Origin: Burkholderiales bacterium
Lineage (GTDB): Bacteria > Pseudomonadota > Gammaproteobacteria > Burkholderiales > Burkholderiaceae_C
Length of the DNA stretch: 8,172 nucleotides
Assembly (NCBI GenBank): GCA_011391855.1
Contig: JAABPT010000043.1
Coordinates: forward strand, 1-8,172
Reading direction: 5' to 3'
The notes below the pieces were generated by a model. The model was not told where the DNA came from, did not search any database, and saw nothing but the letters and a program-made list of their open reading frames with translations. Position numbers and translations under genes: made by a program. Positions 1 through 5,814 of the stretch are shown here, piece after piece. Within the stretch, counting starts at the first letter, position 1; every line of letters starts with the position of its first letter.

Positions 1-1244
1 CCAGCGCCGGCCACGATGTCGAAACGGTACAGCCGGCACTCGATGGCACCGTTCCACATCGGTACGCGGCGGCTTTCCTTCATGCGCATGAGGCCGGCGA
101 GCTTCATCTCGGGGCTCAGCAGCCAGGCTGTCCAGCCGCTGTAGTGGCGCTTCCAGTGCGCGGCCAGGGCGCTGAAGAATTCGGCCGGCGAGCCGCCACC
201 TTCGAAACCTTCGCGTGCGGCTGCCGCGGCCGGATCTGGCGCGCCCTGCGCGTGTACACCGCGCGATGCCGTGCGTTCGCCCCCCGCGCCGCGGCCCTTG
301 GGCACGATGCGCTCGCCGTACGGCGGATTCAGCATCAGCGTGCCGGCGGCGGCCGGCGGCAGGCGCTGCAGCGCGTCGGCGGTCTTGAATTCGATGGCCT
401 GGCGCACCCCGGCACGCTCGGCATTGCGGGCAGCGAAATCGGTCATGCGAAAACTCACGTCGCCGGCATACACCGGCACCGCTGGCGCATGGACGCGCTC
501 ACGCGCCTGGCGCTGCAGTTCGCGCCAGGCCGGCAGGTTCGTCCGGAAGGGCAGCATGCGCTCGAAGGCGAATTGGCGCAGCGCGCCGGGCGCGATGCCG
601 CAGGCGATTTGCGCCGCCTCGATGGCGATCGTGCCGGCGCCGCAGCAGGGGTCGAACAAGGGTCCGTCCTCGGCGCGACCCTGCCAGCCGGCGGCGGCGA
701 GCAGGGCCGCGGCCAGCGTCTCCTTCAGCGGCGCCTCGCCGGTATCTTCGCGCCAGCCGCGTTTGAAGAGGGCGTCGCCCGAGGTGTCGGCATACAGCGT
801 GGCGTGCTCGGGGCCGACGAACAGGAACAGCGGCAGGTCGGGCCGGCGCGTGTCGACGCTGGGCCGCGCGCCAGTGCTTTCGCGCAGGCTGTCGCAGACG
901 GCGTCCTTGATGCGCAGGGCGGTGAAATTCAGGCTCGTGAGCGGCGAGCGCTGCGCGCTGACATCCACGCGCAAGCTCTGCTCAGGCGTGATCCAGTGCG
1001 GCCACGGCACCCGCCGCGCCAGCGCATAGAGATCGTGTTCGTCGCGGTAGGGGCCCTCGGCGATCGGCCACAGCACGCGCTGCGCCAGCCGGCTCTCCAG
1101 GTTGAGCTGCATCGCGGTGCGCTCGTCGCCTTCGACCCAGATGCCGCCACGCGCGCGCTCGGCGCTGCGGCCGACGATGCGCAGCACCTCGTCGGCGAGC
1201 AACTCCTCGACGCCGGCGGCGCAGGGCAGGAAGAGGGCGGTCAT
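1..1244 (-). CDS. rlmL: RlmL-type THUMP-domain 23S rRNA m2G methyltransferase (3' end cut by window edge)
   Basis: The frame is open from an ATG at 1244 to the window edge: 414 codons with no stop. Residues ~45-155 fit a THUMP RNA-binding region. A Rossmann-type SAM-dependent methyltransferase domain follows: motif I FDPCCGAGTIAIEA (197-210), an acidic GD at 261-262, and the catalytic NPPYGER at 306-312, the signature of N2-guanine/N6-adenine methylases. The end (WNGAIECRLYRF, then VAGA) looks like the last residues of the family, so only a few codons are probably missing. The length matches the N-terminal half of E. coli RlmL (the m2G2445 enzyme), as in species where RlmK is separate; the exact target base is inferred. 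Residues ~316-352, after NPPYGER, form an Ala/Gly-rich insertion. The start is the only ATG/GTG/TTG in frame after the rpoN stop, 31 bases downstream of that stop, so it is probably co-transcribed with rpoN. Confidence 0.85.
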   Translation of the reverse strand, partial: MTALFLPCAAGVEELLADEVLRIVGRSAERARGGIWVEGDERTAMQLNLESRLAQRVLWPIAEGPYRDEHDLYALARRVPWPHWITPEQSLRVDVSAQRSPLTSLNFTALRIKDAVCDSLRESTGARPSVDTRRPDLPLFLFVGPEHATLYADTSGDALFKRGWREDTGEAPLKETLAAALLAAAGWQGRAEDGPLFDPCCGAGTIAIEAAQIACGIAPGALRQFAFERMLPFRTNLPAWRELQRQARERVHAPAVPVYAGDVSFRMTDFAARNAERAGVRQAIEFKTADALQRLPPAAAGTLMLNPPYGERIVPKGRGAGGERTASRGVHAQGAPDPAAAAAREGFEGGGSPAEFFSALAAHWKRHYSGWTAWLLSPEMKLAGLMRMKESRRVPMWNGAIECRLYRFDIVAGA

Positions 1245-1279
1245 GCCCTGCGCAGCGGCAAGCCCGGGGGCCCGCTCAT
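1241..1279 (-). other. 12-codon mini-ORF bridging rpoN and rlmL
   Basis: The rpoN stop is embedded in ATATGA, so an ATG overlaps the TGA by ATGA. This ATG opens MSGPPGLPLRRA, whose own TGA overlaps the rlmL start, again by ATGA. No separate function is visible. If read, it would couple rlmL translation to rpoN by stop-start re-initiation. Chance occurrence in GC-rich DNA is quite possible. Confidence 0.25.
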
Positions 1280-2826
1280 ATCGCCTTGCGCTGCCCTGCC
1301 GGCGCAATGCGCAGCGCTTCGCGGTACTTGGCCACCGTGCGGCGTGCGACTTGGATGCCCTGCTCTTCGAGCATCAGGCTCAACTGGCTGTCGGACAACG
1401 GCTTCTCGGCGGCTTCGGCGGCCACCAGCTGCCGGATCAGCGCCCGCACCGCGGTGCTCGACGCATTGCCGCCGGCTTCGGTATTGAGCGAACTGCCGAA
1501 GAAATATTTCAGCTCGAAGGTGCCTTGCGGCGTGGCCATGTACTTGGCGGTGGTCACGCGCGAAATGGTGCTTTCGTGCAGGCCCAGCTCGTCGGCGATC
1601 TCGCGCAGCACCAGCGGCTTCATGGCAATGGCGCCGTGCGTGAAGAAGCCCTTCTGGCGCTCGACGATGGCCTTGCTGACGCGCAGGATGGTGTCGAAGC
1701 GCTGCTGGATATTCTTCACGAACCAGCGTGCCTCCTGCAGCCGCGACGACATGGTGGGCTGCCCCGCTGCGGCGGCGGCGCCGCTGCCGCGCTGGCCGCG
1801 GATGGCGTTGGCGTAGATGTCGTTGATGCGCAGCTTGGGCATGACGTCGGGGTTGAGCGCCACCGCCAGGCCGCGGCCGGTCTTGCGCACGATGACGTCG
1901 GGCACGACGATATTCGCCTCGGCGGCCCCGAACGGGCGCCCGGGCTTGGGCTCGCAGGCGGTGATCAGCGCCTGCGCCTGCCGCACCAAGTCTTCGTCGG
2001 CGCCGGTGAGCGAGGTGAGCCGCTTCATGTCGCGCCGGGCCAGCAGTTCCAGGTGGTGCTCGCACAGGGTCAGCGCCAACTCGCGCGCCGGGCTCGGCGG
2101 CAAGCTGCGCAACTGCAGCTGCAGGCATTCGGCCAGCGTGCGCGCGCCCACGCCGGTGGGCTCCAGGCTCTGCAGCCAGTGCAGCGCGCAACGCAGCCGC
2201 TCGTCGAGTTCCTCGCGCGCGGCCTCTCCGGCCAGGCCCAGCATGTCGGCCAGCCGCTCGGCGATCTCTTCCAGCGGGTCGGCCAGGTAGCCGTCGCCGT
2301 CCAGCGACTCCAGCAGCACCTCCAGCGCCGCGCGGTCGTCGTCGCCCAGCCGCATGCCCACGATCTGCGATCGCAGGTGGTCCTGCAACGAGCCGGCCGC
2401 GGCGCGGCGGTCCTGCGCCTCCATGTCGTCACCCTCGCCCTCGCCGCTGCTGGCGGCGGCCGACGAAGGGGTCTCGCGGATGCCGTCGAAGTCGTCGCGC
2501 TCGGTGCCGTTTTCCCAGTCCTCGCGTTCGGGGGTGCCGAATTCCTCGGCGCGGATCTCGGGCACGGCCTCGCCGGCGTCGGGCGCGTCGGCGCGGTAGC
2601 CGTCGTCGCTGTCACCCGCACGGTCGGCCGCCTGGCGCTCGGGCGGCGTGTCGAAGGGACTGGCCGGCGAGTCGTCTTCGGCCTCCAGGAACGGGTTCTG
2701 GTCGAGCATCTGCCCCACTTCCTGGTGCAGCTCCAACGTGGACAACTGCAGCAGGCGGATCGACTGCTGCAACTGCGGCGTCAGCGCCAGGTGCTGCGAC
2801 AGGCGGACCTGAAGCGACGGCTTCAT
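1276..2826 (-). CDS. rpoN: RNA polymerase sigma-54 factor RpoN
   Basis: The 516-residue protein has every RpoN landmark. Region I is Gln/Leu-rich at the N-terminus (QHLALTPQLQQSIRLLQLS, 11-29), the part that contacts activators. Region II is an acidic variable linker (~50-135, rich in D/E). The core-binding domain spans ~145-330 and includes LEPTGVGAR at 221-229. The helix-turn-helix is around LREIADELGLHESTISRV (407-424). The C-terminal RpoN box ARRTVAKYRE (494-503) recognises the -24 element. RpoN directs RNA polymerase to -24/-12 promoters that need AAA+ enhancer-binding activators. The start is fixed by the canonical MKPSLQVRL N-terminus. The gene lies 39 bases after lptB, the usual lptA-lptB-rpoN order. 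Its start region is preceded by an imperfect copy of itself. A near-consensus sigma-54 site lies in front of the operon, so autoregulation is plausible. Confidence 0.97.
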   Translation of the reverse strand: MKPSLQVRLSQHLALTPQLQQSIRLLQLSTLELHQEVGQMLDQNPFLEAEDDSPASPFDTPPERQAADRAGDSDDGYRADAPDAGEAVPEIRAEEFGTPEREDWENGTERDDFDGIRETPSSAAASSGEGEGDDMEAQDRRAAAGSLQDHLRSQIVGMRLGDDDRAALEVLLESLDGDGYLADPLEEIAERLADMLGLAGEAAREELDERLRCALHWLQSLEPTGVGARTLAECLQLQLRSLPPSPARELALTLCEHHLELLARRDMKRLTSLTGADEDLVRQAQALITACEPKPGRPFGAAEANIVVPDVIVRKTGRGLAVALNPDVMPKLRINDIYANAIRGQRGSGAAAAAGQPTMSSRLQEARWFVKNIQQRFDTILRVSKAIVERQKGFFTHGAIAMKPLVLREIADELGLHESTISRVTTAKYMATPQGTFELKYFFGSSLNTEAGGNASSTAVRALIRQLVAAEAAEKPLSDSQLSLMLEEQGIQVARRTVAKYREALRIAPAGQRKAI

Positions 2827-2862
2827 GGCGTCTCGCGGACCGGCAACGAAGGCTTCATGGCG
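2803..2862. repeat. Imperfect tandem duplication of the rpoN start region
   Basis: Bases 2803-2830 (the rpoN start codon and first codons) and 2835-2862 match at 24 of 28 positions with a 32-base offset and no gaps. Twelve bases around the ATG (gGCTTCATGGCG on the plus strand) are identical. The upstream copy encodes MKPSLPVRE against MKPSLQVRL for rpoN. Because the offset is not a multiple of three, the upstream copy is in another frame. I compared the two copies base by base. Confidence 0.75.
2823..2858 (-). other. 11-codon mini-ORF upstream of rpoN, overlapping its start by ATGA
   Basis: It starts in the duplicated copy of the rpoN start and reads MKPSLPVRETP, then TGA inside the rpoN ATGA. 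It begins 8 bases after the lptB stop codon. Only a weak GTAGG-like ribosome-binding sequence precedes it. It could be a translational coupling element between lptB and rpoN, or just a by-product of the duplication. Confidence 0.35.
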
Positions 2863-2865
2863 GGC

Positions 2866-3660
2866 CTACATCCGGAAGTGTTCGCCCAGGTACACCTTGC
2901 GCACCTCGGCGTTGGCCACGATCTCGTGCGGAGTGCCCTCGGCCAGCACTTGGCCGTCGCTGATGATGTAGGCGCGGTCGCAGATGCCCAGTGTCTCGCG
3001 CACGTTGTGGTCGGTGATGAGCACGCCGATGCCGCGCGAGCGCAGGAAGCCGACGATGCGCTGGATCTCGATCACCGCGATCGGGTCGACGCCAGCGAAG
3101 GGCTCGTCGAGCAGAATGAAGCGCGGCTGCGTCGCCAGCGCGCGGGCGATCTCCACGCGCCGCCGCTCGCCGCCGGAAAGCGCCGGCGCAGGCGAATCGC
3201 GCAGCTTCTCGATCGACAGGTCGTGAAGCAGCTTTTCCAGCAAGTCGTTGACCACCCGCGTGGGCAGCGAGCGGCCGTCGGGACCCAGCTGCAGTTCGAG
3301 CACGGCGCGGATGTTTTCCGCCACCGTGAGCTTGCGAAAGATCGACGCCTCCTGCGGCAAATACGACAGACCCAGCCGCGAGCGGCGGTGGATGGGCAGG
3401 TTCTGCACCGGCTGGCCGTCGATGCGGATCTCGCCGGCATCGGCACGCACCAGCCCCACCACCATGTAGAAGGTGGTCGTCTTGCCGGCACCATTGGGTC
3501 CGAGCAGGCCCACCACTTCACCGGCACTCACCGCCAGGTGCACGTCCTTGACGACCATGCGGGCGCCATAGCTCTTCTGCAGTCGCTCGGCCTCCAGGCG
3601 GCTGACGCTGGGCACCGTGGCAGCCGCCACGGCAGCTTGCGGCGCTGCAGCGGCCAGCAT
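2866..3660 (-). CDS. lptB: LptB, ATPase of the LPS export ABC transporter
   Basis: This is a 264-residue cytoplasmic ATP-binding subunit that works with LptF/LptG to extract LPS from the inner membrane and push it along the Lpt bridge. All ABC motifs are intact: Walker A GPNGAGKT (54-61), Q-loop Gln in LPQE (Q103), signature LSGGERRR (161-168), Walker B FILLDEP with catalytic Glu (181-187) and switch His in TDHNV (H218). The end YLGEHFRM resembles the family's YLGExFRL-type C-terminus. It is ~20 residues longer than the usual ~240 owing to an Ala-rich N-terminal extension. An in-frame GTG at codon 16 would give a more typical length, but the ATG overlaps the lptA stop as TGATG, which favours it by coupling. 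Followed by rpoN. Confidence 0.95.
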   Translation of the reverse strand: MLAAAAPQAAVAAATVPSVSRLEAERLQKSYGARMVVKDVHLAVSAGEVVGLLGPNGAGKTTTFYMVVGLVRADAGEIRIDGQPVQNLPIHRRSRLGLSYLPQEASIFRKLTVAENIRAVLELQLGPDGRSLPTRVVNDLLEKLLHDLSIEKLRDSPAPALSGGERRRVEIARALATQPRFILLDEPFAGVDPIAVIEIQRIVGFLRSRGIGVLITDHNVRETLGICDRAYIISDGQVLAEGTPHEIVANAEVRKVYLGEHFRM

Positions 3661-4280
3661 CAGGGGCGCTCCCCGAGGGTGCGGCTGGGTGCCAGCGGCG
3701 GCGCTGGCGGCGCGACAGGTGCGGCCGGTGCCGACGCCGGCTCGGCGCGCGGGCTCAGCACCGCGCGCACGCGGCCGGTGGGGTTGGCCGCCGAGGTGGC
3801 GCCGCCCTCGACGCGGAAGATATCGGCCGTGTTGTCCCAGACGATGGTGCCGCCGGTGATCTCGTCGGCCACCGTGGTGCCGCGCAGCCGGCGCACGGCG
3901 CCGTTGCCGACCAGCCGCAGCGTGTCGGCGCGACCGTCGAATTCGATGCGGTCGGCCGAGCCTTCCACGGTTTCGTCGACGCCGTCGCGCCGTTGCCGCC
4001 AGGTCGCCGGCTTGCCGGGGCGGCCCAGGGCGCTGGCGGCCCGGTAGCCGTCGGCCAGTTCGCGCAACTCCACGCGCTCGGCGCGCAGCACCATGGTGCC
4101 CTGGGAGATGACGACGTTGCCGTTGAAGACCACCACCTGGCGCTGCAGGTCCACCGTGCCGGGCTGGTCGGCCTCCACCACCATGGGCTTGTTGCGGTCG
4201 GCCTTCTCGGCCTGGGCAGGCGCGGACAGCGTCAGCGCGCAGGCCAACAACAGCGGGGACAGGGGCAGACGGCGGGTCAT
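3660..4280 (-). CDS. lptA: LptA, periplasmic LPS transport bridge protein
   Basis: The protein has 206 residues. Residues 1-24 are a Sec signal peptide (basic MTRR, hydrophobic core, cleavage after APAQA). Residues ~30-175 are an OstA/LptA beta-jellyroll domain, seen in MVVEADQPGTVDLQRQVVVF, FNGNVVISQGTMVLRAERVEL and ADRIEFDG. A Pro/Ala-rich tail of ~25 residues follows. LptA oligomers link the inner-membrane LptBFGC complex to LptD/E and carry LPS across the periplasm. A start 21 codons further upstream (4343) is open but would bury the signal peptide and run through the promoter region, so the internal ATG is chosen. No good Shine-Dalgarno precedes it. It is the first gene of the lptA-lptB-rpoN-rlmL unit; lptC, its usual upstream partner, is absent here. 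Confidence 0.92.
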   Translation of the reverse strand: MTRRLPLSPLLLACALTLSAPAQAEKADRNKPMVVEADQPGTVDLQRQVVVFNGNVVISQGTMVLRAERVELRELADGYRAASALGRPGKPATWRQRRDGVDETVEGSADRIEFDGRADTLRLVGNGAVRRLRGTTVADEITGGTIVWDNTADIFRVEGGATSAANPTGRVRAVLSPRAEPASAPAAPVAPPAPPLAPSRTLGERP

Positions 4281-4288
4281 CGAATATT

Positions 4289-4304
4289 CGGCACGAAACT
4301 TGCA
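4289..4304 (+). promoter_or_regulatory. Near-consensus sigma-54 (-24/-12) element on the plus strand
   Basis: The 16-mer CGGCACGAAACTTGCA matches TGGCACG-N4-TTGCW at 11 of 12 specified positions; only the first T is C. The invariant GG and GC have the required 10-base spacing. Transcription would start near 4315 and run rightwards, antisense to the dsbA terminator and dsbA. It lies between the lptA start and the candidate lptA -10 box, so RpoN holoenzyme bound here should collide with or block transcription of its own operon. The match is seen directly; function is inferred. Confidence 0.55.
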
Positions 4305-4308
4305 GACT

Positions 4309-4314
4309 ATTCTA
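4309..4314 (-). promoter_or_regulatory. Candidate -10 box of the lptA-lptB-rpoN-rlmL promoter
   Basis: TAGAAT on the minus strand differs from TATAAT at one base and would place a start site about 20 bases before the lptA ATG. No convincing -35 hexamer lies 16-18 bases upstream (TCGTCG at 17), so the call is tentative. The dsbA terminator upstream means that some promoter is needed between 4349 and 4281. Confidence 0.4.
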
Positions 4315-4349
4315 GCCCCAAGTTCCGCGGCCGACGACGACAAGTGGGC

Positions 4350-4379
4350 AAAACCGCGCCGGACATCACAGCCGGCGCG
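4350..4379 (-). terminator. Intrinsic terminator after the dsbA gene
   Basis: On the minus strand a perfect 8-bp GC stem (CGCGCCGG / CCGGCGCG) encloses a 9-base loop and is followed by GTTTT. It sits 17 bases after the dsbA stop. It separates the argS-SPOR-dsbA unit from lptA-lptB-rpoN. Confidence 0.8.
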
Positions 4380-4396
4380 CCCGTCGAGCGGGAGAG

Positions 4397-5047
4397 TCAG
4401 GCGCTTTGCCGCGCGCGCTGGATCAGGAAGTCGGTCACCGCCAACGCACGTTCATGGCTGCCAGCCAGCGAGCCCGAAGTGTAGAAGCGGCCCTGCACGC
4501 CGAGCGCGGGCACGCCGTCGATCTTGTACGCTTCCGACAATTGTTTGGCACGACTGGCCTTGGTGGCCACGCTGAACGACTTGAAGGCGGCGCTGAACTT
4601 GTCGCGGTCCACGCCATTGGCGCCCACGAAGGCCGCGATGTCGGATTCGGTGTTCAGGCGCGCATTCTGCTGGTGGATGGCGCTGAAGACCCGGCGGTGC
4701 AGCGTGGGCAGCGCGCCCAACTCCTCCAGCGCATAGAACAGCTTCTGGTGCACCTGGTGCGGCACCGAGAAGCCCACCGGCACCTGGCGGAACGCGACGT
4801 CGGGCGGCAGCCGCTTGGCCCAGCTTTCCAGCATGGGTTCGAGCGTGAAGCAGTGCGGGCAGCCATACCAGAAGAATTCGACGACCTCGACCTTCTTGTC
4901 GGGCGTGGGCAGCGACACCGACGCCGGTGTGGACAGCTTGACGTAGTGCTGCCCCTCCACCGGGCCGCCCTGCGCCTGCGCCAGGCCGGCCGTGGCCAGA
5001 CCCAGGCCGGCACCGGCCATCTGCTTGGAGAAGTCACGCCGCTTCAT
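4397..5047 (-). CDS. dsbA: DsbA-type periplasmic thiol:disulfide oxidoreductase
   Basis: The 216-residue protein begins with an export signal (MKRRDFSKQMAGAGLGLATAGLAQA) and then carries a thioredoxin-like fold with the DsbA active site CPHC (63-66, in FFWYGCPHCFTLEP) and the cis-Pro of GVPALG (P180). An inserted helical domain lies between them. DsbA oxidises cysteine pairs of exported proteins and is recharged by DsbB. The signal carries RRDFSK, which resembles a twin-arginine motif, so Tat export is possible. The start is fixed by AAAGGA five bases before this ATG; a GTG 18 codons upstream has no such support. It is the last gene before the terminator and 89 bases after the SPOR gene. Redox function is secure at family level; DsbA versus a close paralogue (DsbL) cannot be settled here. 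Confidence 0.92.
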   Translation of the reverse strand: MKRRDFSKQMAGAGLGLATAGLAQAQGGPVEGQHYVKLSTPASVSLPTPDKKVEVVEFFWYGCPHCFTLEPMLESWAKRLPPDVAFRQVPVGFSVPHQVHQKLFYALEELGALPTLHRRVFSAIHQQNARLNTESDIAAFVGANGVDRDKFSAAFKSFSVATKASRAKQLSEAYKIDGVPALGVQGRFYTSGSLAGSHERALAVTDFLIQRARQSA

Positions 5048-5052
5048 GAAGA

Positions 5053-5058
5053 TCCTTT
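5053..5058 (-). promoter_or_regulatory. Ribosome-binding site of dsbA
   Basis: AAAGGA on the minus strand with a 5-base spacer to the ATG. It is the best Shine-Dalgarno in the window and decides the dsbA start. Confidence 0.75.
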
Positions 5059-5136
5059 CGTTGGAAATGGGGGAACAGACAGTCCATGGCAGACCCGGCA
5101 CACCGGCGCAGGTTCCCGCCAGGGGTGTCTGGGGCT

Positions 5137-5814
5137 TCAGGGGCGCTCGACGCGCACGATCTGGGAGTCGACGCTCTGGTCCTGCAACTGGCCTTGCAGG
5201 GCAGCCGCCTCCTCGCGCGTGGGCAAGGGGCCGACGCGCACGCGGTAGACGGTGCGGCCGACCTGTTCACGTTCGGTGATGCGGGCCGTCTGGCCCATCA
5301 GCGCCAGGCGGGCGCGCTGCTGCTCGGCCTCTTCGCTGCGGGTATAGGCGCCAGCCTGCACGAAATAGAAGAACGGGTCGGGGGCGGACGCGCCGGGTCG
5401 TAACGTGGCGGGCGTGGCGGCGCCGCTGCCGGTGGCCAGACCCGCCGCCGGGTCACGCGGTGCCGGCTTGGCGGGCGGCGGCACCGCGGCCGTCACGGCA
5501 GCGGTCGACGCCGCGGCCACTGGCGCGGCCGCCTGTGGCAGCGGCGCAGCGCCTGCCGCCGCGCTCGAGGCCGACGGCGACGCCACCCGCGGCAGCGGCT
5601 TGGCACCCAGCGCACCGTTGGGGTCCCAGTTGCGATTGCGTTCGGTCTCGGCGCTGTCCTGCTCGGCAGTGCGCTGCGGCACCTTGTTGATGAAGGGCAC
5701 CGGCGCCTTGGTGATGTACAAGGCCACGCCCAGCGCCAGCGCCAGGCCGACGAGCAGGCCGACCACCAGTCCCATCACGAAACCGCCGCGCTCGCCGGCC
5801 AGGGAATTCGTCAT
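5137..5814 (-). CDS. SPOR-domain, single-pass inner-membrane protein (FtsN-like)
   Basis: The 225-residue protein has a short cytoplasmic N-terminus (MTNSLAGERGG), one Gly/Leu/Val-rich membrane segment (~12-34), a charged stretch (QRTAEQDSAETERNRNWDPN, ~47-66), a long Ala/Pro-rich periplasmic linker (~75-145) and a C-terminal SPOR domain (~148-222) with FFYFVQAGAYTRSEEAEQQR and YRVRVGPLPTREEA. SPOR domains bind denuded peptidoglycan at the division septum. The layout is that of FtsN, but linker length and sequence do not prove orthology, so no symbol is given. Its ATG overlaps the argS stop as ATGA, which suggests translational coupling. A later Met (residue 14) lies inside the membrane segment and is an unlikely start. 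Confidence 0.88.
   Translation of the reverse strand: MTNSLAGERGGFVMGLVVGLLVGLALALGVALYITKAPVPFINKVPQRTAEQDSAETERNRNWDPNGALGAKPLPRVASPSASSAAAGAAPLPQAAAPVAAASTAAVTAAVPPPAKPAPRDPAAGLATGSGAATPATLRPGASAPDPFFYFVQAGAYTRSEEAEQQRARLALMGQTARITEREQVGRTVYRVRVGPLPTREEAAALQGQLQDQSVDSQIVRVERP

Noticed and set aside
144..1487. Long plus-strand open frame of 447 codons opposite rlmL
   Set aside because: The minus strand encodes an intact THUMP/NPPY methyltransferase; the plus product is Arg/Ala/Gly-rich antisense noise.
1102..4047. A 981-codon open frame on the plus strand, antisense to lptA, lptB and rpoN
   Set aside because: The opposite frames carry complete LptA, LptB and RpoN motifs. In GC-rich DNA stop codons are rare on the antisense strand, and the predicted product is low-complexity with no recognisable domain.
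4281..4290. Perfect 10-base palindrome CGAATATTCG directly before the lptA ATG as an operator
   Set aside because: It is short, lacks flanking symmetry and resembles no operator I recognise; chance is sufficient.
4281..4343. Longer lptA start 21 codons upstream
   Set aside because: It would put a hydrophilic stretch before the signal peptide and overlap both the sigma-54 element and the -10 box.
5048..5136. Possible terminator or promoter in the gap between the SPOR gene and dsbA
   Set aside because: Only short weak inverted repeats (for example CCGG...CCGG) with no T-run and no -10/-35 pair; the gap probably stays within one transcript.
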